64,000 nt of DNA from Uranotaenia lowii (Eukaryota; Arthropoda; Insecta; Diptera; Culicidae), in the NCBI RefSeq assembly GCF_029784155.1, contig NC_073692.1, forward strand, positions 321,901,906 through 321,965,905. Reading direction: 5' to 3'. Positions 12,601 through 23,234 of the stretch are shown here, in pieces; positions within the stretch are counted from its first letter, which is position 1, and every line of letters begins with the position of its first letter. Both the position numbers and the translations under genes were made by a program. A model generated the notes under the pieces. It saw nothing but the letters and a program-made list of their open reading frames with translations. It was not told the DNA's origin and made no database searches.

Positions 12601-15600
12601 TTGTAAAAACTTTTTTGTGAGATTTCAGCATTTTGAATTAGTTATCAAAATGTAGTGATAGCTTTTTTTGTTAAATATTATTATTTACCTCCATGTGATT
12701 TTCTAACGTACCTACATGGTGTGAAGAAAAACGTTCATAAGTACAAAGCTATTCCTTACTCTTCAGTTTTTATATTCTGGCAAAAAATATTTTTTAGAAT
12801 GAGTTTATTATTATATGATTAAAAATTTCGAAGTAAACCATATTCGCAAATATTTGAAATGTGAATGTGATGTGCATTAGCCGGGTGGCGATAAAAAATG
12901 ATAAGAGTTTTTGGCTTCAAAACTATCTTGTTTGCACGATTTTTCCGAATGTATATACTATTGAAAGTTCAAAATTCATGACACAATCAAAAAGTTGAAA
13001 ACTCAAGGCATATTCAGCATTTTTAACCAATTTTTAACGATGAGTTAAACCGTTGAAAAACATGAACGAAGTCGAGTTAAGTCTTTAAAAAAAAGTTACC
13101 ACTACATTTCGATATGGATTTTGAAAATTCATAATATTGGAAGAAAATAAAGTTCCACAAACTAAAACTAGACACATCAAGTAATTCAACAAGACCAAGT
13201 TTGTGAAATTCGGATCAGTGGTTGGCAAATTACAGCTATTTATGATGCACTATTTCAGGAGGTTGGAACTTCAAGTGTTGAAGAGATAATTTAAGTTTTT
13301 CATACATACATTTTGTGAAATTTTTAATGAAGTGGCCATCATTGAATCTCGAAGTTAGATAGAAAACTTAGTAATCGATTATTCAGTTTTTTCTACTGGA
13401 ATTTGGTTGACTTTGGTGACTCCTAGAATAAGGTTCAAAGTTCCAGCTTTCTTTTCTTAAAAAAAATGAGAAGATTTCAAATATTTAATAAATTTCGAAG
13501 AAATTTAAACATATGTGCATATTTCCAATAATTTATTATGAACATTAAAATAAAACCAAATAAAATGTTAAAATAAAAAAAGTTCAATTTTTTAATCTCG
13601 ATTGAGCAGCCCACTAAACTCTAGATCTAGTTGAAAAAAAAAGAGTTCAAAACTTTAGTTAAAACCTCTTATCATTTTTGACTTTAAGTGTAATCGAGAA
13701 AAAAAACTTATCAGATAAGTTTGGCGTAAAAAAAACTTTTCTGTGATGCTTTTTCCTTAAATTTCATTGTAAAGTCATGAAAATTGGGTCTTTTGATAAT
13801 TTACTTGAGGAAAGTCAATAAACCTTACTAATCTTATTATAATTTTCCAGTCAAAACATTGAAATCCATTCTTTTTGTTGACATCAAAAATTGAAATTGT
13901 GGAAACACGTAAAAAATTTGAAAAATCTGTAAAATCTATGAATATTTCCAAAATTCTGTGTTCTGTGAAACAGATTCTTTGATGAATATTTGCCCAATTT
14001 TTGTGAATTTATAAATTATTCTGTAATTTAAGACAACCTTGTCATCCCGATTCGAATAAATTTATTTTTACAGTCTCTACGTGATTCAACAGTTTTTTCG
14101 AAATCATAACCATTAATTCATTTTTACAGTTTATTTTTACAGTCTACACGTTATTTAATAGTTTTTTTTTTCAGAAATCATGACCAGAAGATTTTACCAC
14201 ACAATCTGATTCTGTATAACGATTTATTCAAAAGCTTGTAACCAGCCATGAATTTTATAGTTGAAATATCTAAAGCTTGAATTCAAATCTTTTGGGATAG
14301 GAACAGATTAAAATTAGACAAAGTCGAATAATTTTTAAATTTTGTGTTATTTTATTCAACTTTTTATAACAAGAAATTACCTACTTATTATTCTTGGAAT
14401 TGCAATGTTTTGTTCTTTGTACTAAACTTTGATTTTACTATCTTGGATTTTTTCTAACTTAAAAAAAAATGTTAATTTAAATATCAGACTTTAAAATACG
14501 ATGATTTATTTTTCACTCAAAAACCATAATTTGTAAGTTAAACATGGATTCTACAAATTAACATTTAAATTTCCAATACTTCAACAAATCCATTCTAGAA
14601 ATTATGTATTTAATCAAAGACGAGATTTTTTTCTATGTGATATAAGGTTTGTTGTTTGTTTTATTTTAGTTTTCTAGTTTTAAAATGTTTGTTTTTGTTT
14701 TTTAAGTTTTTGAGCTTTATTTATTCCTCGATAAGTTTTGTAAAAGGGCACGATACCTTTTACAAATGCATTAAACTCTATCTTTCGAAATTCCTGCCTT
14801 ATCGTTATTCTGATTTCCAATGTTCTGAATTCTTTTCTCATTTTATACACACAAAACGTTTAAAAATGTTTAGTATAATTGTACAAAAATATAGCTTTTT
14901 TTATATTTTGATTTAATATCTGGTAAAATTAAGTTATAGATTCAAGTTCAAAATTCCTGAAAGCTACCTTTTTCGTTCAATTTTTGAAATTTTCATGTTT
15001 TTCTCTTAGAAAATTGTTTGATGAGAACAATTGAAATACATAAATCAATTTATAGAATTTCAAACTTTAGAATAAGCTTTCGAAACTCAAATACTCATTG
15101 AAAAAATTCATCCAGAACGCAAAATTTTTAAGGTGATAAAATCAATAATTTGTAATAACCTTTCTAAATTCATAAAACGATATTTTATATAAGGTTTACT
15201 AACTCGATTATTTTCTTCTATTTTCAGGTAAGCAAATTCAGCTGGACCCCAATATGATTCGTAAATATGCAATTAATTGGTTTTTTTTCTTTAACGGCAC
15301 CTAATAAGATAATCGCAGCTTCAAACTGAATCGAAAAACATTCATCGTTTGCCATGGAAGATATTTTGAAAATGTGTTGTTCGAAAAATGATAAATTTAT
15401 CTTAATTAATGATGTAGTCAAGTGCAAGCAATTCCCGTTTTTGTTATCTTCAAAACACAATAATTGCCCCCTGTGTTAGGAGCCAGTAATCGACAAGATT
15501 AAACGAGGAATGTTAAATCCTGCAATTGATGTGATTAATGACTGGGATACTGAATACCCCCAATTATCACACGAACAATGATGCAGTTGTTTTGGTGTAT

Positions 15601-15903
15601 TTTTTTTTTTTTTCATTCTCTCTGCTTTTATAATAGCCAGTTGCACCCGATGCCATCAATTGTCCGATCATTTACATCGTTTACGGGTTTGTTCAAAAGT
15701 GTCATAAAACCGTTAACATGCTTACGTTTACTCTTGGGGCTCTTAAATGCTCGACCCCATGAAGTGTAGGATATCTGCTTAACCGACAATCATTGATTAA
15801 TCATCCCGAAACTAAACGGTCTCCGTCATTTTTCAAACCTTCAAAATGGGGACAACTCACGAAGCGATTTAACGAGATTCAAGTTTGAAGGGGGAGAAAT
15901 TAG

Positions 15904-15958
15904 CACTCAGTACTGGAACTTGTCAATCGTTGATTGACAATTGATAAAGTGAGTGTAG
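15904..15958. repeat. Two-stage hairpin
   Basis: A perfect 9-bp stem (TTGTCAATC, 3-base loop, GATTGACAA, 15920-15940) is enclosed by a second short pair, CACTCA and TGAGTG. It lies in the GC-richer, ATTA-containing patch at 15.2-16.8 kb. It could be a regulatory element or chance structure. Confidence 0.4.
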
Positions 15959-16982
15959 TTTGTCATTTTTCAACTGCGAATTTCAATTATTGATGCATTT
16001 CCCTAGTATAAAAAATGCAGCTTTTTTGTATCGTTTACCTACAGTTTTCAGCCTCTCACTAAAAAAATGCCGCTGTAGTTCATTATTTCATTTACTTCAG
16101 AATAACGTTACTGGTAGGTATGTAGATAAATGTTACCTCGAAAATATTTTTCCTTGCAGATGCCACTGTTTAGAACTCTCAACATATATACAATTCGTAT
16201 GTAACAACTTCGTAGACAGGTGAAAGTAAACAGTTTTTTCTCCTTTGAGCACACTGACCCATATAAACACAACCCTGCAATGAGCAGTTATTTCAAAGTT
16301 TATCGCCCTGTGGAAGCTAGAAATAGATACTCCGGTGAGATTTTCCACTAGGTGGTCATTCTTAAATTACGTAACGCAGAAATGACTCGGTGTGAGAAAA
16401 TCAAGTAGGTACACCGATCCCGGATCCGTTAACAGAACTGGTTTACATCATTTATGAGCGAGCATACCCTAACAGTAGCCACATCGTGACGGTCCAAGAT
16501 CAAAAACTTCTTTACGAATTTACGGATTTTCTTTTCACTACAGCTGTCCGCCCGCAATGCGAAAACATAGGTACATACATTTTTTTCTATTTCAAACATC
16601 AAGCAAACATTCCGGTAAACTATGCTGCTAACTTTGCTTGCTGCTGTAAGTGGATTTAAGGTTATGGGAAAACATCCTCATATGCCAATTTGGTACGAAT
16701 CCGGAAAGATTCATGGATGTATTTTATTTCCCACTGGCTACTATATAGTCAGGCAGTGCTTCCTTTTTCTCGCAATAAATCGATATCAGTTTTATTGGTT
16801 TACTTCGTATTTTCTCCGTGATAAATAGATTAGGGTAGGGTAGCCTGCAAGATTGCCTGGTTTTACCCGGACTTGCCAGGATATTTGTCACAAAATTTAG
16901 GATTGCTTCGGTCCGGCCCGCTTGGCCTGATTTCGTTGAAAAAAGCTCTGGTTTTCCGACAACCTTAATGTAGAGGTGTTGC

Positions 16983-17036
16983 TACAAGTGTCAAAATTTC
17001 TACCACTTTGTCCCAACACGAGTGAACTTGCTCTAA
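16983..17036 (-). repeat. Solo terminal fragment of the TTA-flanked MITE family
   Basis: The sequence from TACAAGTGTCAAAATTTCTACC to GAACTTGCTC closely matches the right end of the MITE at 51645-51952, including its inner block about CCCAACAC. Only one end is present, so this is a truncated copy. It is followed by TAA rather than TTA. Confidence 0.65.
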
Positions 17037-17199
17037 ATGTCGATTTCGCTAAAAAAAAAAGTTACTGCATCATTTGATGAATACAAATGGCAAAATTTTT
17101 AGCTTTGCCTTTGAAAAGGCAAAAATTCTACGTTTTTTTTTAAACAGATCATTAAATTAAAAGCAACCTAAGGATTGGCCATGGTTCAGAAGAAGCGTG

Positions 17200-18044
17200 T
17201 TCGATTCTCTCCTCTATGATTCAGGTTGAAATCTTCAAGCGTGCAAATTTTGAAGTAAGTATAAAATTCATTCACAGTCAAAACTAACTTAATTGGTATC
17301 AAGTCAAAAATACAGTCATTAGTTTGGTGTTGATTTTATGTGACCTTAGTTTTTGTTTCAAATTTTAGGTTTGAAAAAAAAAATGAGAGCGCTTCCATGT
17401 GCTTTATCAGTAAGGGTTTTTTATTCTAAACATTCCGACAGTGAAAATTTGGTGAGCTGTTATTCTATTGCAAATGGAATTATAAATTCTTGGGCAAGTG
17501 TTTCGAAGCTTTTTCAACTGCTCTGTTTTTACACAAATTTTCATGCTGTTATCCGCTACAATTTCTTCCGAAACGCATATCAACTGGAAAACTAGCACCG
17601 AACGAACCCGCACAATCGCCAAAACCCCCCAGCTCGCACGGCAAAGGTACGAAATTTCACATTTCCTATAGAAGCTAGAGGCTGGTCGATAGAGCGCCCA
17701 TCCACCATTACTCTCCCACCTCGCTCTATTTACCTTCCGCTGCTGAACCACCCGCACCAATCCACCGCTCAACTCACCGTTCATCACGCTCCTTCCGCTG
17801 AACGCAACATAAAGCTGCACAAAACCGCCCGATTCCTCCGACCGCACAATATATTTCAATCCACTTAACCGATAACCAATCACTGTACCGATTTCGGATC
17901 AATAAAGGACCATTTTCGCTTTGGCTGTTTTTACTCGACCTCCGATCTACCAACCAAAACAACAACATTCTCCGTCTCGCTCCCACCTTGGAGGACTCAT
18001 CGACCGAACAACTATAAACTTTCGTCTCGTTCGTGCCACCGAGG
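17200..18044. other. Mixed-composition DNA upstream of the retrotransposon
   Basis: The stretch 17590-18044 is richer in C than its surroundings and contains a 158-codon minus-strand open frame (17407-17883). That frame has no recognisable domain, and the composition alone explains its length. Part of the stretch may be the 5' leader of the retrotransposon that follows; the exact 5' junction could not be found. Confidence 0.4.
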
Positions 18045-18167
18045 ACAACAAAGGCAAGGTAACGTCATTTCGAGCGACCGTTAGCAGAGACTACATCGAA
18101 AAGTCACAACAAAGGCAAGGTAACGTCATTTCGTGCGACCGTTAGCAGAGACTACGTCGAAAAGTCA
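18045..18167 (+). repeat. 61-bp tandem duplication in the retrotransposon 5' leader
   Basis: Two copies of a 61-bp unit, starting ACAACAAAGGCAAGG at 18045 and 18106, differ at only a few positions and directly precede ORF1. Repeated 5' units are known in several LINEs, where they carry the internal promoter. A promoter role here is therefore plausible but inferred. Confidence 0.85.
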
Positions 18168-18233
18168 CTTAGCAGCGCCATCTGAACGTCATATTGGGTA
18201 ACTATCAAACTGCAAAAGTTATACCTTTTCATA

Positions 18234-18386
18234 ATGGCGAATTTATGTGAAAAGTGTGCCATGACTTTCGACGGTGAATTCGTGCAATGTGGAGTCTTTT
18301 GTTCCACAGTTGTGTGTTTAAAATGCTCTGGTATACACGATAATTCTCGAGCGGACCTTCGCAAGAATTCACATGATGGTTTCTAA
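18234..18386 (+). pseudogene. Retrotransposon ORF1, N-terminal part (Cys-rich finger), frameshifted
   Basis: From the ATG at 18234 a 50-codon frame encodes a cysteine-rich module with Cys at residues 5, 8, 19, 23, 28 and 31 and a His at 35, spaced like a PHD/RING-type zinc finger. The ORF1 proteins of many CR1-group elements begin with such a finger. The frame ends at TAA 18384-18386, just where the next frame (18373-19071) takes over. One small insertion or deletion at about 18360-18375 therefore probably split a single ORF1. The ATG was chosen because it is the first after the tandem 5' units. Confidence 0.65.
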
Positions 18387-19071
18387 AGCCCGCTTTTCCA
18401 ACGCCTTAGTATCAACAAACGTTGCCAACAACAACCTGATCGAATCCTTGAAAGAATCACTTAAAACTGAGATCCGCGGAAGTATTCTTCAAGAAATTCG
18501 AAACGAACTGCGAGTAAATCCTCTTCCGGTGAACGGTTGCGCTACTCCAAGTCTTAATCCGAGAAATAGGTCCTCCGTGGGTTCAGCCGCTGTTTCATCC
18601 GCCCATCTTAAGCGTCGCCGTGAAAAAATCATAGTTACAGAAAGCATTCCTGCACGACAACCAAACTTGTTATGTGCGGTTGGTACCGGTGCAGCTAATA
18701 ACGAAATCACGACAAACAACAACCTTTATACAACACCTCCGTCATTTTGGCTCTATCTCTCTGGCATTCTTCCAAACGCGCCCGATGATAGTGTTCTGCA
18801 ATTCGTGCGCTCTCAACTTGGAACCGATGAAGTCCAGCTTAAAAAGTTGGTTCCTAGGGGTAGAGAAGTCAGCACGCTTTCGTTTGTATCCTTCAAAGTT
18901 GGTGTTTCACTCGATTATAAAGATAAGGCGTTGTCGTCCGAAACTTGGCCAGCAGGAATCCGTTTTCGACAGTTTGTTGATAACTCGCCTGAGAGTTTTT
19001 TACCCGTTCCGAAACAGCCGCGACTCGATTTCAAATCGAATCAACAGACGCCGTTTGCAACGCCAATATGA
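18373..19071 (+). CDS. Retrotransposon ORF1 protein, coiled-coil and RRM-like part
   Basis: The 232-residue frame begins with a predicted coiled coil (about residues 20-48, with leucines and charged residues at heptad spacing). A Ser/Asn-rich linker follows, then a folded domain at about residues 125-212 (from PSFWLYLSG to IRFRQFVDN) that resembles the RRM-like RNA-binding domain of CR1/Jockey ORF1 proteins. The likely role is binding the element RNA and forming the ribonucleoprotein that carries ORF2 protein. The N-terminal zinc finger lies in another frame, so this copy would make a truncated protein at best. Its stop TGA (19069-19071) overlaps the ORF2 start ATG (19068-19070). Confidence 0.8.
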   Translation: MMVSKARFSNALVSTNVANNNLIESLKESLKTEIRGSILQEIRNELRVNPLPVNGCATPSLNPRNRSSVGSAAVSSAHLKRRREKIIVTESIPARQPNLLCAVGTGAANNEITTNNNLYTTPPSFWLYLSGILPNAPDDSVLQFVRSQLGTDEVQLKKLVPRGREVSTLSFVSFKVGVSLDYKDKALSSETWPAGIRFRQFVDNSPESFLPVPKQPRLDFKSNQQTPFATPI

Positions 19072-22061
19072 ATGGTCAACTGGACGTTGATAACCATCAC
19101 TTAGCCGAATTAGAATCCGCCGTCACTACCTTGCCTTTACCAGTACTGCCTCCTTCTGCAACATCCGCTAGCTCATCTATGCAAAATCGCTCTATCGTTA
19201 ACAGCCAACTAACTGTATACTATCAGAATGCAGGCGGTATGCGTACAAAAACTAACCAATTTCTGCTCGCGCTGTCTTCATGTGAATACGACATTGTCAT
19301 GATTACAGAAACTTGGTTGAAGGATGACATAGCAAACTCTGAATTAGCCTTAAACTACAGCATCTACCGCAACGACAGAAATTCGAACACAAGTCAACTA
19401 AGACGAGGTGGAGGCGTATTGATAGCAGTTAGGCATGGCATCAATGCAGTCTCTGTAGCAGTACCTGGTTGCGATCATCTAGAGCAAATCGTTGTTCGAA
19501 TCAAAGATCGGTGCCGTTTCGTATACTTGTGCTGTGTTTACTTTAGACCTAATAGCGAAACTGCTCAATATTTGTCCCATATGTCAGCAATTGATCAGCT
19601 AACGAATACCGCATCTAGTCAAGATATTATCGTCGTTGCCGGAGATTATAACTTACCGAACTTAAACTGGAGTTTTGACGAGGATACTGATAGTTTTCTG
19701 CCAGTAAACGCCTCAACCGAACAGGAACTGGCTGTAATTGAGTGTACTATTGCATCTGGTTTATCTCAGATCTGTTCGCTCGTAAATGTCAATGGCAGAA
19801 TCCTCGACCTCATATTTGTGAATAGACCAGATCTTACAGAAACTGTAAACCCGCCGCACGCCATTTTAAATACCGATCGACATCATCATGCTTCAATTTT
19901 ATTGATTGACACTACTTATGACGAGATTATCGACACAGTTCGCCCCGATACTTGTAGCTTAGATTTTACGCACTGTGACACCGGTCGTGTGATAGATTCG
20001 TTAGCCGAAAAAAATTGGCACTCAGCGTTTGCCAATCTGGATATTGATAGTGCACTTTCTACCTTTTATGACCACCTTTGGGTTATACTGCGTGAGAACA
20101 CCCCTCTTAGACGACCAAGCAGGCATAAGCCGTTTAAGCTCCCTTGGTGGAACTCTGAACTACGAAGAAGCCGCAATTCAGTTCGCAAAGCTCGGAAACG
20201 TTACTTCAAGGAGAAATCTGATCAAAACAAATCGATCTTGTCTCGTTTAGAAGTCGAGTACTCAGCCCTGCGAAATACTGCCTTTAAACGATACATATCA
20301 TACATCGAACGCAACGTTAAGGAAGATCCATCCAGCTTTTGGAAGTTCATGAACAGCCGCCGCCTTAAAAATCCGGTTCCATCTTCTGTATCGTTTCATG
20401 GATGCACCTCGAGCAGTATCAGAGAATCAGCTGATTTGTTTGCCGAATTTTTCAGCAGCGTATATAGCTCGTCAACTCCTAACTGTGCTGATAACTATTT
20501 TGGAAATCTGTCGAACTATGACGTCAGGCTACCCCAGCCTCTATTTACCGAGCAAGAGGTGCTAAACATTCTCAGTAAACTTGATCCATCGAAAGGCCCA
20601 GGTCCAGATGGAATTCCATCGTCGTTGGTTTCGCGAATAGCTGTTTCCCTTGCAACACCGCTTTGTCTAATTTTCAACCGATCCATCTCAGAAGGAGTTT
20701 TTCCTAGCCGTTGGAAAATTGCTTCAATTTCTCCAATTCATAAGTCTGGAAATGCTCATCGTGTGGAGAACTACCGGCCAATTTCAATACTCTGCTGTTT
20801 CTCAAAAGTGCTCGAAGTTTTGATGTACGAAAGGCTCTATTCAGCAGCTACACCGTTACTTGCCGAGGTCCAGCACGGGTTTATTCGGAAAAGATCGACG
20901 TTGACCAACTTGATGTGCTATGCCAGTGAATTGCATACAGCGATTGGTAAAAAACTGCAGGTGGACTCAATATATGTCGACTTTGCCAAAGCCTTTGATA
21001 AAGTGCCGCATATGATCGTGATCGAGAAACTTAAGCGCTACGGATTCCCAGAATGGGCAATCAAATGGTTGCATTCCTACCTGTTACATCGTCATGGATT
21101 TATAAATATTTGTGGAATTCATTCCACTAGTTTCGATATGCCGTCTGGTGTTCCACAGGGAAGTCACTTAGGACCGCTTATCTTTGTGATTTTCATTAAC
21201 GATCTTGCAACTTTCATTCAATCGCCAAAGCTACTGTTCGCAGACGATTTGAAAATCTACAGGATCATTGACTCGAGAGTGGACTGTGCTGCGCTTCAGG
21301 AAGACATCAATAGACTACTCGCATGGTGTGGAAAACATGGGATGGAAGTAAACGCCGATAAGTGCAAGTGTATCAGTTTTTTTAGAACCAGAACCTCCGT
21401 GCCCTTCGAATACGCTTTTGGTGGCACTCCACTTGAAAGAGTTGTCACCATTAAGGATCTAGGAGTAACCTTTGATCAGAAGCTATCGTTTAATCAGCAT
21501 ATCGCGACAACAACAGCTAAAGCCTTCGCTATGTTTGGATTCCTGCGAAGAAATACTTTAAGCTTCGAGGACCCATATGCTCTCAAGACAGTGTTCTGCT
21601 CTTTAGTGCGAAGTGTCTTGGAATATGCGGCACCAGTTTGGGCACCCTACCACTCTGTTCATATCGAACGGATCGAACGAGTTCAGAAAAAATTTCTTCG
21701 TTATGCTCTGCGTCGACTGCCCTGGCGAGACCCCGTAAGGCTACCGCCTTACTTACAAAGATGCGCTCTTCTGTCTATATCGTCTCTGAGTCAAAGAAGA
21801 ACATATTTGCAAAGAATGTTTGTATACGATATCCTGACAAACACTGTTGACTGTCCACAATTGCTCCAAAGCTTGAGTTTACACGCCCCAGCACGCCGTT
21901 TGCGCAACCAAACCACCTTCTGGCTACCTAGAAGCAGAACAGTTTTTGGACAAAACCACCCGCTTAATCGATGTTGTCAAGTCTTCAACGATGTTTCACA
22001 CTTGTTTGACTTCAATGTATCCAAATCAATGTTTAAATGTGCAATCCGTGACGTTCCCTAG
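19068..22061 (+). CDS. Retrotransposon ORF2: APE endonuclease plus reverse transcriptase
   Basis: A 997-residue frame without stops. Residues ~48-282 form an APE-type endonuclease: YQNAGG (Asn54), MITETW (Glu81), AGDYN (Asp193, Asn195), ILDLIF (Asp247) and TDRHHH (Asp270, His272/273). It would nick the target DNA. Residues ~500-770 form the reverse transcriptase: KGPGPDGIP, YRPISIL, VDFAKAFDKV (Asp638), SGVPQGSHLGPL and the active-site FADDL (Asp726, Asp727). The C-terminal ~220 residues match the usual LINE thumb/C-terminal region (DLGVTFDQKLSF, LEYAAPVW). The enzyme pair would carry out target-primed reverse transcription in the nucleus. All expected catalytic residues are present, so this ORF may still be functional. 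An ATGA overlap with ORF1 suggests translation by termination-reinitiation. Confidence 0.95.
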   Translation: MNGQLDVDNHHLAELESAVTTLPLPVLPPSATSASSSMQNRSIVNSQLTVYYQNAGGMRTKTNQFLLALSSCEYDIVMITETWLKDDIANSELALNYSIYRNDRNSNTSQLRRGGGVLIAVRHGINAVSVAVPGCDHLEQIVVRIKDRCRFVYLCCVYFRPNSETAQYLSHMSAIDQLTNTASSQDIIVVAGDYNLPNLNWSFDEDTDSFLPVNASTEQELAVIECTIASGLSQICSLVNVNGRILDLIFVNRPDLTETVNPPHAILNTDRHHHASILLIDTTYDEIIDTVRPDTCSLDFTHCDTGRVIDSLAEKNWHSAFANLDIDSALSTFYDHLWVILRENTPLRRPSRHKPFKLPWWNSELRRSRNSVRKARKRYFKEKSDQNKSILSRLEVEYSALRNTAFKRYISYIERNVKEDPSSFWKFMNSRRLKNPVPSSVSFHGCTSSSIRESADLFAEFFSSVYSSSTPNCADNYFGNLSNYDVRLPQPLFTEQEVLNILSKLDPSKGPGPDGIPSSLVSRIAVSLATPLCLIFNRSISEGVFPSRWKIASISPIHKSGNAHRVENYRPISILCCFSKVLEVLMYERLYSAATPLLAEVQHGFIRKRSTLTNLMCYASELHTAIGKKLQVDSIYVDFAKAFDKVPHMIVIEKLKRYGFPEWAIKWLHSYLLHRHGFINICGIHSTSFDMPSGVPQGSHLGPLIFVIFINDLATFIQSPKLLFADDLKIYRIIDSRVDCAALQEDINRLLAWCGKHGMEVNADKCKCISFFRTRTSVPFEYAFGGTPLERVVTIKDLGVTFDQKLSFNQHIATTTAKAFAMFGFLRRNTLSFEDPYALKTVFCSLVRSVLEYAAPVWAPYHSVHIERIERVQKKFLRYALRRLPWRDPVRLPPYLQRCALLSISSLSQRRTYLQRMFVYDILTNTVDCPQLLQSLSLHAPARRLRNQTTFWLPRSRTVFGQNHPLNRCCQVFNDVSHLFDFNVSKSMFKCAIRDVP

Positions 22062-22164
22062 CATTAACATAACTTTAATTTAATCATAAGTGATTTTAAT
22101 ACTCGGTCTGTATGACGGCAGTCAAAGACTTAAATAAATAAAAGAAATAAAAAGAGTTAAGAAA

Positions 22165-22815
22165 GGAACAAAAAATAAGTTTGTTTTTCTAATTAGGCAG
22201 AACAAATTTCCAATCCTTCTTTGGTCAATCGGATTTGGAACATCGCGAAAGATTGCATGCAACTAAATTGCATACTATATCATTGCACTAAACCTTTAAA
22301 TGAATTAATTTTTTATCGGAAAAATTCAATAAAATCGAGAAAACAAAAGGTGACAAAACTCCCATCTTCCACAATCTTTCAAATATTTGATACATTTTTC
22401 AAAATTTTCATAAAATACATCAAACTTTATTTCTCCCCCCCCCCCCCCCTTTGGTGTTTTTGTAAATTGCGAAGGGGGGGGGGGGGGGGAGGGGGAGGTT
22501 GACAAAAGAAGAAATTGATATTTGTTCCGACATTATTTACTTTTCTACCTAGGTACCTACACCTAAAGAAAGTTTTAAAAATTTTAGATTCTTGTGGAAC
22601 CATAGAGCGCAGTTTCTAAAAATGTGTCTGAAAATCGTAGGAAATGCTGCCTAATTTTTTGAAAATTCTCAGTAAAAACATTAAATTTGGAGCTCGCTTG
22701 ATATTGAAGAATTAAGTGTTTCTTACGGTGATGTCAGCCGGTTGTAAGATTGCTCTACATAATGCAGGAGCCATTATTGCTTCAGCTGTGATAATTACTC
22801 AGCAAAAGAAAAAAA
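22165..22815. other. AT-rich spacer with a C/G homopolymer pair
   Basis: Between the retrotransposon tail and a SINE there is AT-rich DNA whose only distinctive structure is the C15/G16 inverted pair at 22435-22489. A 93-codon frame crossing it (22221-22502) ends in a homopolymer-encoded Gly run and is not considered a gene. Confidence 0.6.
22433..22498. repeat. C15 ... G16 homopolymer inverted repeat
   Basis: A run of 15 C (22435-22449) and a run of 16 G (22474-22489, followed by A, five G, A, two G) face each other across a 24-base loop. The flanking CT and AG bases also pair, giving a nearly pure G:C stem of about 19 bp. The G run could alternatively fold as a quadruplex. Run lengths in assembled homopolymers are unreliable. 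Confidence 0.85.
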
Positions 22816-23003
22816 AAGGAAGACCTTGGACCTCCCTTTTCTTAACTCTAAGCATACTTCTTTCGAGGATATGATGGCTAGCATCTTACAAATGCTAAAA
22901 CCACCAACCCATAGAAAGTGTATTGTGTATGCCGTGACCGGGATTCGATCTCATGCCCGCTGGCTTAGCAGACTTGAAGGCTATCCTCTACCCCACGGTC
23001 TGC
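22815..23003 (-). mobile_element. tRNA-derived SINE, family A, minus copy
   Basis: On the minus strand the head starts GACCGTGGGGTAGAGGA and has a recognisable, slightly decayed B box (GATCGAATCCC). The body has the same TTTGTAAGATGCTAGCCAT-like block found in the copies at 53585 and 57645. Sharing both head and body across three sites shows a dispersed SINE family rather than a tRNA gene. Such elements are made by RNA polymerase III and moved by LINE enzymes. Confidence 0.8.
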
Positions 23004-23234
23004 GGATAATTCGGTTTATTCGGCTTATTCGGTTTGTTAACTATGAATTAAATTTTATATCAAACAAAGTTTCTTTCCAAAACCCGTTCTTCAATTCGTA
23101 CGTTTACCCGTATAATTGCCACAAAAATGTCGCGAAAACTGTTGCTGGTTCATGAGAATAGCGCTTTTTCGTTACGCGACTATCCAAAATTGTATACCCA
23201 AAATTCTCAGTAAATAACTGTGCACATTTTCCTC

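Larger units (their letters stand above)
8631..17200. other. Long AT-rich stretch without a recognised gene
   Basis: This block holds no coding sequence I can support. GC-richer patches at 8720-9110, 10900-11700 and 15240-16830 look like ordinary unique DNA and could be regulatory. A tRNA-like relic lies near 9.57 kb, a hairpin near 15.9 kb and a lone MITE end near 17.0 kb. The rest is A/T-rich with many homopolymer runs. Confidence 0.55.
18045..22160 (+). mobile_element. Nearly full-length non-LTR retrotransposon (CR1/Jockey group)
   Basis: The element has a 5' tandem duplication, a two-part ORF1, a long ORF2 and an A-rich 3' tail made of AAATA-like units (about 22130-22160). There are no LTRs. 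The ORF1 layout (Cys-rich finger, coiled coil, RRM-like domain) and the ORF2 layout (APE endonuclease then reverse transcriptase, no RNase H seen) fit the CR1/Jockey group of insect LINEs. The 5' limit is approximate and I could not identify a target-site duplication. Its GC content and codon use are clearly higher than those of the flanks. Confidence 0.9.

Noticed and set aside
17407..17883. 158-codon minus-strand frame
   Set aside because: No recognisable domain, no conserved start or splice signals; C-rich composition makes chance openness likely.
18489..19090. Other open frames of 77 and 138 codons inside retrotransposon ORF1
   Set aside because: They are shadows of the ORF1 frame, which alone has the coiled-coil and RRM-like content.
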